Virus record (IMG/VR): IMGVR_UViG_3300025695_000032
Location: 1 to 43,041 of that record
Source: a virus
Length of the DNA: 43,041 nucleotides
Reading direction: 5' to 3' (one strand)
The notes beneath the pieces are model-generated. The model was not told where the DNA came from. It did not search any database and was given only the letters and a program-made list of their open reading frames with translations. This document shows, piece by piece, positions 24,253 to 33,382 of this stretch (positions within the stretch are counted from its first letter, which is position 1; each line of letters begins with the position of its first letter). The translations under genes and the position numbers were made by a program.

Positions 24253-27200
24253 TAGTTTTTCTCCTTCAATCCTTCAACAAAGTCTCTGACTACCTTGCTG
24301 TCTGTATAATCATTGAAGCTATCTTTTACTGCCTCAATAAAACGTTGGTGGTTAACGTCTACAATTATACACCATGCTTGACCGGGGTTTCTACCGGGAC
24401 AGTTTTTATACATAGTCACACGTTCGTTTGCACTAACTAAGGCTCCCATTTTATCCAGTTCACGAATCACTCGGTCATAGGCATCATTGGTTCTTTGTAA
24501 GTGCTTACTAAAAGCCGCTTTGTTAATACACAATCTACTACCCGGCATAATCGGGTTCTTGTCATCGTATACATACTCAAGGCGCATTACAGCTTTCTTA
24601 GGTACATCATACTCAGCGATAAGAGGTTTCTCGTTACTGTTGTATCTTTGCTTAACTGAAATAATCTGGTCGTTACACTGTTGCATAAACTGACCGACTA
24701 CATCTAGTGCATCTGTGCGTGAGTCTGCTGTGTCTTGGCGTAAGTCTTTGATAACTGAAAGCAGGTGCTTAATTGTGTTATCGATATCGAAAGGGAATAA
24801 ACCTAGTTTAAAACCTATACGACCCATAATCCACGCTGACTTAACTAACGACTCAAAGAAACGTTCTTGTGATTCGAACTCAAAGTTAAACTTCTCATCA
24901 AAATTCTTAGAACCTTTACGAGTGAACTCTTTAGTATCCCCCATTGCAATTACAGCAGAGACAAGTTCAGTCATTGCATGGCCATAGTTCTCATCAATGG
25001 TTTCATCAAAACGTCTAGCGATTGAACCATACTCGTCACGTAAATCAACAAACACTTTACTATGTTGTGGTAGCTCTAGTGTACGTAAGCGTAGTGGCTC
25101 ACTGTTTGCCATTGTTTGGTCGTACTTAGTCATAAGCGACGTGTTAGTAGACATAAACGTAGGACCGTCCCAAGTCTCTGGCTCACGTAGTTCACGGTTA
25201 ACATTCATAGAGAGCTTTTCTTTACCCTCTGAAAATGTGTATGCCATTTGAGATACGTTCTCAGCATCTGCCATAGTTAATTCGTCTATACACATAGGTA
25301 AGTTATTGAGTACGCCACGCTGTTTAAACAGACCGTTAGCAGTATCGTTCTTACCACGCATCAGTGCAGAAGGATTACCATATAATGCACTTGCCGCTCG
25401 TAGTGATATAGATTTACCTGTACCAGATACCGTAGAGTAAATAGATATGATACTAGAACCATTACCCATAAACTTAGCAATAACACCTGTACATGCTAAT
25501 AGAATAGTACTGCGTATTGTTTCAGTGCCCGGGTTATTAAGCAACGCCATAGCTTCAACAAACTTCTCACGTGTGCCTGCTGGTGCTACGATATTCTTCA
25601 TCTTACCCGCCTCGCCTACTATGCGACGTGACTCAGCGCCATTAGGTGCATTGATAATCTGTGTACCACATAGGAACGAACCATCTTCTTGCCAACCGAA
25701 GTTAGAATAGTCATATCCTACTGGGGTCTGTGACTGAACTAATCTTAAATAGTCCATAAGGTAACCTCTTAATTTCTCCATTTTTGCAGGACTCTTGAAG
25801 CCGATAATCTGCAAGTTTAGTAACCAATCAGAGAAGTCTTTGCCACTCGCTGCTAGTACACCAACGCTGTGGTCTTGCTCTTCCCAACCGATAAACGGCT
25901 TTTTAACTACTAAGGTAAATGAAGTAACTTTAGTTTTCTTGCAATAGAACATGCCTCGGATAAACATCAAGTAATCACTAACAAGTTCAGTATCTGTAAT
26001 AGGATTACCATCTTCATCTTCAGTCTTAACTTCGCGCCATATGAAACCACTACGGATAACATAGCCTTCGGGCATCTGTATCTTTTGTTCTTCTTGCTCG
26101 CCGTCTTCTTTTTCTACTATGACTGTCTTCTCAGTAACACCACTTAATTGTGCAGGAGAAGTTTTCTGTCCTTTGAACGGACAACCTTCACAACCTTTAG
26201 GGCATAGCTCTTCAAACTTATTACAAGTGGTAGGACCAGTACCTTTCCAACCATCCAGTTTGCGCATGTTCATGTCTAGGTCAAACTCAGGGTGCTGACC
26301 AGCTAACATGATGATAGTACCCTTAGGGTCTGGAGTGAACTTAGCCATACCTAAAGAAGCACGCCATAAAGGTTCTTCAACAGGATTACCACCTGCATCG
26401 ATTACACCACCTGACTGTATCAAGGCGCCGACTTGTTGACACTTCTCGCCGATAGACTCGATATCTAAATCATTCTTAGTATCGTCTGCAAGGATTGCAT
26501 CAAGCATAGCGTTCTTAGGGCGTTCTTTCTTAGGTTGCTCAATATCAGCTACGTAATCTTTTAGTAGTCCCATGATTAACGCTATGTCATGCTCAGCGCC
26601 ATCGTCTAATAATACTTCAACAGGTTTCCACTCAGCTTTCTTGTGGTGTGTGCCTACTGGACGAAGTACCATTGACGGGTCATGTATCTTACTTGTATCA
26701 ATCTCTAAGCCTTTGTCGTGTAGTGCATTACGTAGTGTTTTACTAACATGCACCCACTGACTTTTAGCTACGCTTTGATTTAATACCCAGTAGACATGTG
26801 CGCCATTGCCTGATGAGACAATAAGTGGTTTAGGTAAATTTAATTCTTTAACTACTTCTACTAGTTTAACTAAGCCGTCTTGTTGTGTTTTATATGGCTT
26901 ATCTTCTCCGCAATCTAAATCAAAGCATAGTGATTTAAAGTACGTGGCGTTATCTTGTGTACGCCTTATCTTTTTCTTCCCTTCGACTTCTTCTACGTGG
27001 TTGGCGAATGTGCCAACACTAAAATAAATAGTTACATCTTTCTGTTGGTCCCACTGTGTTACCAGTGTTTCAGCTTCATCAAGTTCGTTATAAGTAAATG
27101 ATTGTCTGTTCCAAAAGATGCCTTTCGCGGTATTAAGCTGTGTGATTACTACTTCATCTTTATCACTACATACCCTTTTTAAGAATTCTGCTGTTTTCAC
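24252..27200 (-). CDS. Primase-helicase (AEP-type primase plus DUF927-like ATPase)
   Basis: I chose GTG 27200, because AAAGGGG lies 5 bases upstream and the longer frame starts inside a hairpin. The protein (982 residues) has an N-terminal primase-like domain with FDLD (D94, D96) and SGNGAHVYW (H135), as in RepB/AEP primases. A Cys cluster (CNKFEELCPKGCEGC, about 326-340) may bind zinc. A DUF927-like AAA helicase domain has Walker A SGTGKS (592-597), Walker B CIDE (D639, E640) and a STN sensor. Such enzymes make primers and unwind DNA at the phage fork. The gene is translated with the HNH-like gene after it. Confidence 0.78.
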   Translation of the reverse strand: MKTAEFLKRVCSDKDEVVITQLNTAKGIFWNRQSFTYNELDEAETLVTQWDQQKDVTIYFSVGTFANHVEEVEGKKKIRRTQDNATYFKSLCFDLDCGEDKPYKTQQDGLVKLVEVVKELNLPKPLIVSSGNGAHVYWVLNQSVAKSQWVHVSKTLRNALHDKGLEIDTSKIHDPSMVLRPVGTHHKKAEWKPVEVLLDDGAEHDIALIMGLLKDYVADIEQPKKERPKNAMLDAILADDTKNDLDIESIGEKCQQVGALIQSGGVIDAGGNPVEEPLWRASLGMAKFTPDPKGTIIMLAGQHPEFDLDMNMRKLDGWKGTGPTTCNKFEELCPKGCEGCPFKGQKTSPAQLSGVTEKTVIVEKEDGEQEEQKIQMPEGYVIRSGFIWREVKTEDEDGNPITDTELVSDYLMFIRGMFYCKKTKVTSFTLVVKKPFIGWEEQDHSVGVLAASGKDFSDWLLNLQIIGFKSPAKMEKLRGYLMDYLRLVQSQTPVGYDYSNFGWQEDGSFLCGTQIINAPNGAESRRIVGEAGKMKNIVAPAGTREKFVEAMALLNNPGTETIRSTILLACTGVIAKFMGNGSSIISIYSTVSGTGKSISLRAASALYGNPSALMRGKNDTANGLFKQRGVLNNLPMCIDELTMADAENVSQMAYTFSEGKEKLSMNVNRELREPETWDGPTFMSTNTSLMTKYDQTMANSEPLRLRTLELPQHSKVFVDLRDEYGSIARRFDETIDENYGHAMTELVSAVIAMGDTKEFTRKGSKNFDEKFNFEFESQERFFESLVKSAWIMGRIGFKLGLFPFDIDNTIKHLLSVIKDLRQDTADSRTDALDVVGQFMQQCNDQIISVKQRYNSNEKPLIAEYDVPKKAVMRLEYVYDDKNPIMPGSRLCINKAAFSKHLQRTNDAYDRVIRELDKMGALVSANERVTMYKNCPGRNPGQAWCIIVDVNHQRFIEAVKDSFNDYTDSKVVRDFVEGLKEKN

Positions 27201-27218
27201 GACGTCCCCTTTAAGATA

Positions 27219-27246
27219 AATAAGCCCCACTTTCGCAGGGCTTAAA
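27219..27246 (-). terminator. Intergenic hairpin, partial terminator
   Basis: A perfect 7-bp inverted repeat TAAGCCC (27221-27227) / GGGCTTA (27238-27244) lies between the gene ending at 27259 and the primase gene. On the minus strand it is followed by TTTATCTT. It could lower primase expression relative to the upstream ssDNA-binding protein. Confidence 0.55.
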
Positions 27247-27258
27247 ATATTCTACAGA

Positions 27259-28152
27259 TTATTCGTCGAACAAGCTATCAAGTTTTGCTGATAATTCATC
27301 CGATGACTTCACTGCTTCCACCTTTGGTTTTTCTTCTTTTGCTTTTGCAACGATTGGCGCTTCTTCGTAAGCAGCTGCTTCGTCGTCTTCAGGTGTAGCT
27401 TTCGGTGCTTCGACTTTAGGTGCAGAACGGTCTTCTAACTTAGGGTCTGCATTGCTTGCGTCTAGTACACGAATAGCGATTTTAGTTGAGTCATCTTCTA
27501 GTAGTTGGTCAACAGTTGCGATAGCTTTCTCAGGAACATAACCTTTGTGTTTGAATACTAACTTCGGATAGCTAGCGTTCTCGTCAAAGCCTAGTTCAGT
27601 GATTGCTTCTTCTGGACCGATGCCATAGTTAGCTAACTCAGTGAAGTATTCACGTAATGCTTTCATGCCTGATACTGGTACAGTAAGTGAGTAAACTTTA
27701 GACGGGTCAGCCGCAGCTACTACAGCAATGTGGCGTTGGTCAGCACACATCTTAGACTTAGCACCTGATGGTAGAACCTTAGAACCAAGTACATTGTTTG
27801 GACAAGTAGCACAGTTGCTAGCCACTGGTGACTCTACACGTGCATCTGGTTTAGTACCGTCGTTAGAGAAACACGCTGGTCCGTTGCTTTCAGCATTTGG
27901 ATCCCAAGCACCTGCATAAAATACTTTAGATACTTTAGGATTAACACCGACAATGATGACGTCTAAGTTAACACCGACAGTTGTTTCAACACCACTTTCT
28001 ACAAGACGGAAGCGACCTGCACGTAATGAGATACGTGGAACACTAGTGCCTGATGAAGTGCCTAATACAGCTGTTGCTAAAGTAGACTGTTTGTTTTTCT
28101 GACGCTCCGCAATACGGGCGGCAATGTGAGCTGGTACGTTTTGAGTAGACAT
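27259..28152 (-). CDS. Probable single-stranded DNA-binding protein
   Basis: This 297-residue protein has an N-terminal basic start and a central domain with Cys-rich motifs (PACFSN, NCATCPNN, KMCADQR) that may bind zinc. The C-terminal third is highly acidic and low complexity (Glu, Ala, Lys) and ends in LDSLFDE, an acidic tail with an aromatic residue as in SSB and T7 gp2.5 proteins that recruit partners. It stands between the helicase and primase genes, where a ssDNA-binding protein is expected. Family not firmly recognised. The call rests on the tail, context and the inferred beta-rich middle. Confidence 0.5.
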   Translation of the reverse strand: MSTQNVPAHIAARIAERQKNKQSTLATAVLGTSSGTSVPRISLRAGRFRLVESGVETTVGVNLDVIIVGVNPKVSKVFYAGAWDPNAESNGPACFSNDGTKPDARVESPVASNCATCPNNVLGSKVLPSGAKSKMCADQRHIAVVAAADPSKVYSLTVPVSGMKALREYFTELANYGIGPEEAITELGFDENASYPKLVFKHKGYVPEKAIATVDQLLEDDSTKIAIRVLDASNADPKLEDRSAPKVEAPKATPEDDEAAAYEEAPIVAKAKEEKPKVEAVKSSDELSAKLDSLFDE

Positions 28153-28161
28153 AATATATCC

Positions 28162-28545
28162 TTAGTTTGATTTTCTGAAGTTAAAAACACTGACTGATTT
28201 AAAGTTAACGCCCGGCGGTGGTTCGCCTGAAGCTTCGATGTAACTGCGTACAGCAGTCTTTGAGGCACGTGCCTCTAGTAAATCCCACGCATTATTGTCC
28301 TTACAAAAATTAAATAAATCTTCGCGAGAACCTACAGTTGCAGAATGGTGGGTTGACCAATACGCAGTACCTGCGTTTGTCTTAATAGTAGACAAACCAT
28401 CTTCCTGTGCCTTGGCAGTAAACCAGTTCTCAAGAGTAATCATCTTCTCTTTGATTGCCGCTTTACGTTCTTTGTACTCCCTATCGAGAGCGTCAAGTTC
28501 TTTCCTGACCTGCATATAGCGGTCAGCAGCTTGCTCATAATTCAT
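28162..28545 (-). CDS. Hypothetical protein, replication operon
   Basis: This 127-residue protein starts behind GGGGA. The N-terminal half is helical and charged (YMQVRKELDALDREYKERKAAIKEKM). The C-terminal half is more compact (WSTHHSATVGSREDLFNFCKDN, then SVSVFNF). A long helix followed by a small beta domain recalls Gam-like or siphovirus DNA-end-binding proteins, but I do not see a decisive motif. It lies between the possible ssDNA-binding gene and the helicase. Confidence 0.65.
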   Translation of the reverse strand: MNYEQAADRYMQVRKELDALDREYKERKAAIKEKMITLENWFTAKAQEDGLSTIKTNAGTAYWSTHHSATVGSREDLFNFCKDNNAWDLLEARASKTAVRSYIEASGEPPPGVNFKSVSVFNFRKSN

Positions 28546-28563
28546 GATACTTCCCCTAGTTAT

Positions 28564-30114
28564 TTAGTCATCACTGTTAATACCACGCACTAAGTCCAAG
28601 AACTCAGCTAACGTGTTTTTCTTCGCGCGTAATCGTCTATACAACTCCGCCTCGAATTTTGTTGCGTAGATATGCCATACAGATGTTTTCCCCTCTGTAC
28701 TTAAACGACGTATCCTTGCATTAGCTTGCTCATATTGTTCTAGCGAATATATTGGCGCGTACCATATAATGTCTTTTGCTCTTGTTAGAGTAAGACCATG
28801 TGCAGCTACCTTTGGGTGCGCTAACAATATACGTGGCTCGTCAGTATGTTGAAAGTTGTGAAATATTTCATCACGTTCTTTCTTTTTGACGTCACCATTA
28901 ACAAGCTCCACACTGTATTTATCATTGCGTAACTGCTCTAATAAATGCAACTGTGTACCTTTGAGTGGGACAAAGATAATAACCTTCCCACCAATCTCTT
29001 CAAGCAATTCAGTAAGTGTATTATACCGCACTCCAGCGTCTATGGCAATCGAGCCCTCTTCCGAGTAGACAACTCCACAGCATATCTGTAGTAGCTTAGA
29101 GAGCATTACAGCTGTGTTAGCGGCTGTTACTTCACCCTCTTTAAATACCGTTACCGCTTTGTCTTGCATATCTTTAAATGCTTTTTCCTGCTGAGTAGTT
29201 AGCTCAGTCTTACGCCCAACGAAGTTTGTGTCAGGCAAGTCTTTACATTCATCAAGTGAAAAACGTATCGATGGTTGTAACACTTTCTTACAAGTCTCTA
29301 ACGAATCTTCTCTAGGTATCCATTTAAACTGTGTAATCTTTTTCAGCACTGTATCTTTAAACGCTGTAAAGCTACGCTGTACATTCGGCGACTCAACAAG
29401 TCGTGCAAGTGTCCAAGCATCAGCGGGCGTTTGCGATATCGGTGTACCAGTCAATAACCATAACCAAGGCTTGTGTGTATTCATCCACTTCTGGAATATC
29501 TTAAACCGTCTAGATGATGGTGACTTCAATGCTGTAGCTTCATCGTATATTACTACGTCAAAACCTGTCAACTCATCTGCAAGGTTAGTAAACCCGTCAT
29601 GGTTAATGATTACATACTGCACGCCCGGAGTTTCAAGTAACTGTAGGCGTTTCTTCTTAGTCCCTACACACAAAACAAACTGTCTATGTGGTAAGTGGTT
29701 CTTTAGTTCTGAACCCCACACTGGTTTGAGTGTAGACAATGGTGCAACAACTAATACTTTCTTAGCCTCACCTCGTGTTAGTAAATAGTCTGCCGCCCAT
29801 ATAGAGCTGATAGACTTACCAGTACCCGGCGCATTTAGGCACAGACATCTTTTATGTGTAGTTAAAAACGATGCTGTTTCTATTTGGTGTTCCATAGGTT
29901 CGAAGCGAGCGGGCCAGTCATAGTAATGTTTGATCGGCTCTGGAACACTAAAACCTAAGTTACGCATAACCATAACTTCTTCAGTATGGTATGGCACCGC
30001 CACATGTTGTTCACCATTGTGCATGAACTCTTTAGCGTGCGGTATAAATTTTAAGAGCTCGTCGTTGTGCGAACTCTTTACTATGACTGTCTCCTTCTCA
30101 GGAACTACGAGCAT
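28564..30114 (-). CDS. SNF2-type superfamily 2 DNA helicase
   Basis: This 516-residue protein uses ATP to move along DNA. ATG 30114 is chosen because AGGGTGG lies upstream and it makes a short overlap with the VRR-NUC gene; a longer GTG start would extend into that gene. Motif I is NAPGTGKS (Lys100), motif Ia VVAPLSTLK, motif II YDEAT (Asp191, Glu192), motif III LTGTP. Near the end are HGLTLTRA and QANARIRR (motifs V and VI). This is the compact helicase found in many phages next to VRR-NUC. It probably remodels or unwinds replication or recombination intermediates. Confidence 0.85.
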   Translation of the reverse strand: MLVVPEKETVIVKSSHNDELLKFIPHAKEFMHNGEQHVAVPYHTEEVMVMRNLGFSVPEPIKHYYDWPARFEPMEHQIETASFLTTHKRCLCLNAPGTGKSISSIWAADYLLTRGEAKKVLVVAPLSTLKPVWGSELKNHLPHRQFVLCVGTKKKRLQLLETPGVQYVIINHDGFTNLADELTGFDVVIYDEATALKSPSSRRFKIFQKWMNTHKPWLWLLTGTPISQTPADAWTLARLVESPNVQRSFTAFKDTVLKKITQFKWIPREDSLETCKKVLQPSIRFSLDECKDLPDTNFVGRKTELTTQQEKAFKDMQDKAVTVFKEGEVTAANTAVMLSKLLQICCGVVYSEEGSIAIDAGVRYNTLTELLEEIGGKVIIFVPLKGTQLHLLEQLRNDKYSVELVNGDVKKKERDEIFHNFQHTDEPRILLAHPKVAAHGLTLTRAKDIIWYAPIYSLEQYEQANARIRRLSTEGKTSVWHIYATKFEAELYRRLRAKKNTLAEFLDLVRGINSDD

Positions 30115-30410
30115 AGCGCCGTCCACCCTGCGAACTCTTGTTCCCACGTAACAAGGTTAGAGTCGCTCACTAGATACACTTCAGCACCTACATACTTTAG
30201 GTTATTCATCTCACGTACCTGATTATTAGTTGGCTTGTTGTTGCCGAACTTAGTCTCAATCGCAAACGTTCTACCTTTAAATGTACCCATGAAGTCTGGG
30301 ATACCTGACCTGCCGTAACCATTAGCTGGTGGCATGAAATACCATAGCTCATCGCCATAAGTGGCTAGTATCTTTTTAACTTGTTTCTTTACATCTGCTT
30401 CGTTTCTCAT
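30105..30410 (-). CDS. VRR-NUC nuclease
   Basis: This 101-residue protein is a stand-alone VRR-NUC domain, a PD-(D/E)xK nuclease. The key residues are visible: Glu4 in the N-terminal helix, GIPD with Asp39, and AIETK with Glu52 and Lys54, followed by NNQVREM. Such phage proteins cut branched DNA and work with helicases. Here the gene overlaps the SNF2 helicase start by 10 bases and the Cas4-like nuclease stop by ATGA. Confidence 0.85.
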   Translation of the reverse strand: MRNEADVKKQVKKILATYGDELWYFMPPANGYGRSGIPDFMGTFKGRTFAIETKFGNNKPTNNQVREMNNLKYVGAEVYLVSDSNLVTWEQEFAGWTALCS

Positions 30411-31096
30411 CTTCTTCCCCTACGTCTAGCGTCAGGACATATATCTTGTGCTGGGCACCACGGACATAAGCCTGAAGGTTTGGTGTCAAACACACCTAAA
30501 TCAATCGTTTCTTGTACTTGCTCAAATCTAGGTTTGAGTCCATCCCATAATGCACTGGCATACTTTCTTTGGTATGTAGCATTGGTTACCTCGTCGAACT
30601 TCAACCAAATAAACGAGGTTTTAACTTCTTCAACTTCTGGATAATGCCAAAACACCATTGATGCAAACAGTTGTAGCTGTGTTGGATTCTCTTTAACTTT
30701 ACCTGTCTTGTAATCGAGGCAGTAAGCTTTATTACCATCCACAACAAGTACATCGGCAATAGACCTAATATAAGCATCACGACTAAACCAGTCACAAGGC
30801 TGTAGGTTTTTATCGACTGCCATCTGGAATTCATATAATTTCTCTCCGTTCTTAGCATTGATTGTATCTACTAAAGGGCCCCAACGTTTTATCGTTTGTT
30901 TACCTTCGAGTGTAAGTGAACTCATGTCGAGTTCGCCTTTACCATATAGTTCTAGAACTTCATGTACACGATTACCATACTCACTGGCTTCGCTACCTTG
31001 GTCTCTAACTGATTTTGTAACATATAAGTAATCGAATTTTGCTGGGCATTGCTCAAATGTACTTAGCCGACTATACGACAATGACATATGTGACAT
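30407..31096 (-). CDS. Cas4/RecB-like exonuclease with 4-Cys iron-sulphur pattern
   Basis: This 229-residue PD-(D/E)xK nuclease has SRLSTFEQCP at the start, His45, Asp115 (RSIADVLVV) and LDYKTGK (Asp128, Lys130), the order of the RecB/Cas4 active site. Four Cys are placed as in Cas4 and AddB: Cys17 near the N-terminus, then Cys211-x2-Cys214-x5-Cys220 at the C-terminus (CPWCPAQDIC), which would bind a 4Fe-4S cluster. The likely role is 5' to 3' DNA end processing for recombination or host DNA degradation. There is no CRISPR array here, so a Cas role is not implied. Confidence 0.85.
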   Translation of the reverse strand: MSHMSLSYSRLSTFEQCPAKFDYLYVTKSVRDQGSEASEYGNRVHEVLELYGKGELDMSSLTLEGKQTIKRWGPLVDTINAKNGEKLYEFQMAVDKNLQPCDWFSRDAYIRSIADVLVVDGNKAYCLDYKTGKVKENPTQLQLFASMVFWHYPEVEEVKTSFIWLKFDEVTNATYQRKYASALWDGLKPRFEQVQETIDLGVFDTKPSGLCPWCPAQDICPDARRRGRR

Positions 31097-31105
31097 ATCT
31101 TATCC

Positions 31106-32944
31106 TTATTTTGCGTCGCCGTATGAGTCTCCTATTTCAGTCTCACAAGCAACGGGTATTGCGCCTCTACACCAAGGTGGCGTCATGTCTAAACATTCTT
31201 CCATATAGGTCTGCGCTTCAGTAAGTTGGTCTTCAGGCACTATACATACTGCTTCATCGTGCACTGATAATTTAACCGGATATCGTTGATTAATCCTAGC
31301 CGACTGCCACATTACAATCTTCATTGCTGCATGTTGACATAGGTTCTCAACTACCTTCGGTCCATATATCTTAACACGGCCGCCGCCCATTTCATACGAC
31401 CATTCGTCATCCCTATATTCTAGGTTATGATAAACAACACCGGGTTCGCCGGGCCTACCAAAGCCGTCGTTCTGCGTGATGAACCACCCGTTAACATCGA
31501 TAGGTAATAAGTTACACCCACGTGATATATCTGGTAAGACCTGTTTGTCACACTTACGCCATAGTTCTACAACCTTGTCATGTACTGAACGCCATAGTTG
31601 TACAATCTCATATGCACGGTCATAACTAATTGGCTCTACACCATCCATGTTCTGTGCGGCTTGGCGTACCATCTCTTGGAATCGCTCTGCTCCTGCACCA
31701 TACTGTAGACCTAGCATAGCTGTCTTACCTAAGAAACGTTCAGCATAGTCTGCCTTTGTTATCTCACGGTTGAACAGTTTAGATGCGAAGTCACAATACA
31801 TATCGACACCATTTCTAATTTTAATAAGCGCGTCTTCTTGGCCAGCTAATGCCATAACTGTACGTAGCTCGATGTTAGACGAATCACCTACTAATACTTT
31901 ATGACCGTCAGGTGCCTTTAGTGCTAAGCGAAGTCCAGCTGATACACCACGTGCTGGTAAGTTCTGCCAATTTACTTTGTTACCGCCAGAATATCTACCA
32001 GTTGTTTTAGCACCCCAGAAGTTTAAGTACACTGGCAACCGACCACGGTTAGCCATCTCTAAGAACCGTAAGGCCCTAGTTTCTGCAATAGTTGTTTTGG
32101 CTCCAAGCCTCGCTGCTACTAACGCCTGTACCTCTGGATTGTCATGCTCTTGTAACCTAGTAAAGTCTTTATCAGTCTTTGCAAACGCGTATGTTTCTTT
32201 GCCTGTACGTAGACTAATCTTAGTTGGTGGTCGAACACCTAACTCTTCTAATCGTTTAGCAAACTTAGCACTTGAGTTTAGAGTCTCTTTATCTAGTTGT
32301 GCTAATGCGAGTAAACCTTCTTTACGTGCTACTTCATCATGGTATAACTTCTCAATCAGCTCAGCATCGCCTACAATCTGAGGCTCAGTAAACATACGAA
32401 TAGTCATGTCGATAAGCTTCATCTCTAGTGGTGGCGTGAACTTATCAAACCTTTCACCAAGCGTCTTACATAGTCTTGTATCCTGAAAGCAATACTCTAC
32501 GTATGAGTCAAATTCATCTGCCGTCATGTCTGCTAGGCGTTTGCCCACCATGTTATGAACCGCTGTACCCTTTGCACCGATACCTAAGTACTTAGCTACA
32601 TTGGCTAAGCTGTGTGATTTAAGATAAGGCATAAGCATACGTGCCTGCCCTAGTGTATCCATCCATAACTTAGGTTTGATGTTGTAGCGTTGACTCAGTA
32701 TATAACCATCGAACAAAGTATTGTGTGCACGTATAGCACACTGGCTCCAATCAGCATAGCTATGTAACTGTGCAGATATCTCTAACTCATCACCGACAAT
32801 GATATCTTCTTTGCCTTCGTCATCTATGATACAAACCATAATTGTTTCATAACGCTCATCCATAATATAAGCATCGGTCTGCATCTTACGGAGACTATAT
32901 TCTTTATCGTAGTAAGTCTCGAAGTCTAGCGTATAAACTTTCAT
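31106..32944 (-). CDS. DNA polymerase I-type (family A) with 3'-5' exonuclease
   Basis: This 612-residue replicative polymerase resembles T7 gp5. The exonuclease domain has DFET (D7, E9), HNTLFD (N75, D79) and YCFQD (Y151, D155). The polymerase domain has TTGRYSG (about 314-320), motif A GDSSNIELR (D354), motif B RFLGKTAMLGLQYG (R403, K407) and motif C VHDE (H562, D563). All catalytic residues are present. The 5' nuclease is absent, as usual in phage PolA. The residue that matches E. coli Phe762 is Leu411. The gene follows a 150-base gap with a weak promoter candidate. Confidence 0.95.
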   Translation of the reverse strand: MKVYTLDFETYYDKEYSLRKMQTDAYIMDERYETIMVCIIDDEGKEDIIVGDELEISAQLHSYADWSQCAIRAHNTLFDGYILSQRYNIKPKLWMDTLGQARMLMPYLKSHSLANVAKYLGIGAKGTAVHNMVGKRLADMTADEFDSYVEYCFQDTRLCKTLGERFDKFTPPLEMKLIDMTIRMFTEPQIVGDAELIEKLYHDEVARKEGLLALAQLDKETLNSSAKFAKRLEELGVRPPTKISLRTGKETYAFAKTDKDFTRLQEHDNPEVQALVAARLGAKTTIAETRALRFLEMANRGRLPVYLNFWGAKTTGRYSGGNKVNWQNLPARGVSAGLRLALKAPDGHKVLVGDSSNIELRTVMALAGQEDALIKIRNGVDMYCDFASKLFNREITKADYAERFLGKTAMLGLQYGAGAERFQEMVRQAAQNMDGVEPISYDRAYEIVQLWRSVHDKVVELWRKCDKQVLPDISRGCNLLPIDVNGWFITQNDGFGRPGEPGVVYHNLEYRDDEWSYEMGGGRVKIYGPKVVENLCQHAAMKIVMWQSARINQRYPVKLSVHDEAVCIVPEDQLTEAQTYMEECLDMTPPWCRGAIPVACETEIGDSYGDAK

Positions 32945-33007
32945 ACTAATTTATCCCTACCTATTTAGTGAATTTTGTTGGGCTTTTTTATATCTATGTG
33001 TATACTT

Positions 33008-33035
33008 ATTATCAGTGGGCGCATTTACTATGCAA
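33008..33035 (-). promoter_or_regulatory. Candidate promoter upstream of the polymerase operon
   Basis: On the minus strand, TTGCAT (33030-33035) is separated by 16 bases from GATAAT (33008-33013), about 65 bases before the polymerase start. The -35 box is weak (3 of 6) and the -10 good (5 of 6). A hairpin AGCCCC-TTAATT-GGGGCT (33067-33084) just upstream may insulate it from the previous operon. Confidence 0.3.
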
Positions 33036-33066
33036 GGATGCGTTCATGCTGGTAGATGTTAAGTAT

Positions 33067-33084
33067 AGCCCCTTAATTGGGGCT
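33067..33084. terminator. Hairpin after the small-gene operon
   Basis: A 6-bp stem AGCCCC / GGGGCT with loop TTAATT lies 10 bases after the stop of the gene at 33095. There is no U-run on the minus strand, so it may be an inefficient terminator or an RNA-processing hairpin. Confidence 0.4.
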
Positions 33085-33094
33085 TATTTATGCC

Positions 33095-33382
33095 TCAAAT
33101 ATATGTATCAGTATCCATTCTCTTACGTGGGCTGAAATCGTTGGTGTATAAAAACCGTTTAAGGTACATATTACTGTTTATGTAATTGATGTTAACTTGT
33201 CGCAAATACGGAATCAGCATACCAGAATTAACCTTTGTTTCTTTAATTGTTCTACCGTTAACAAAATAATCAATAATGCCACGACGGACGGAATCAATCA
33301 TATCTATACCATCCATCGCTCTAACGACTTGTTCAAGTGTTAACTCACCTTTTTTAAATTTATAATGGTTCTCCGCTATCAT
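33095..33382 (-). CDS. Hypothetical protein
   Basis: This 95-residue protein starts behind GGAG and overlaps the previous gene's stop. It is basic towards the C-terminus (YLRQVNINYINSNMYLKRFLYT, then SPRKRMD). The N-terminal part (LTLEQVVRAMDGIDMIDSVRRGIIDYF) is a helical stretch. I do not recognise a family. It is the last gene of a small regulator operon that precedes the polymerase. Confidence 0.65.
   Translation of the reverse strand: MIAENHYKFKKGELTLEQVVRAMDGIDMIDSVRRGIIDYFVNGRTIKETKVNSGMLIPYLRQVNINYINSNMYLKRFLYTNDFSPRKRMDTDTYI

Noticed and set aside
24715-25710. Several plus-strand frames of 84-90 residues inside the primase-helicase gene.
   Set aside because: Shadows of a long, motif-supported minus-strand gene.
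29228-29788. A 186-residue plus-strand frame inside the helicase gene.
   Set aside because: The minus strand carries a helicase with all motifs intact here, and the plus frame has no start signal.
30407-31096. Cas4-like protein as a sign of a CRISPR system.
   Set aside because: No repeat-spacer array and no other Cas gene is present. Stand-alone Cas4-like nucleases are common in phage replication modules.
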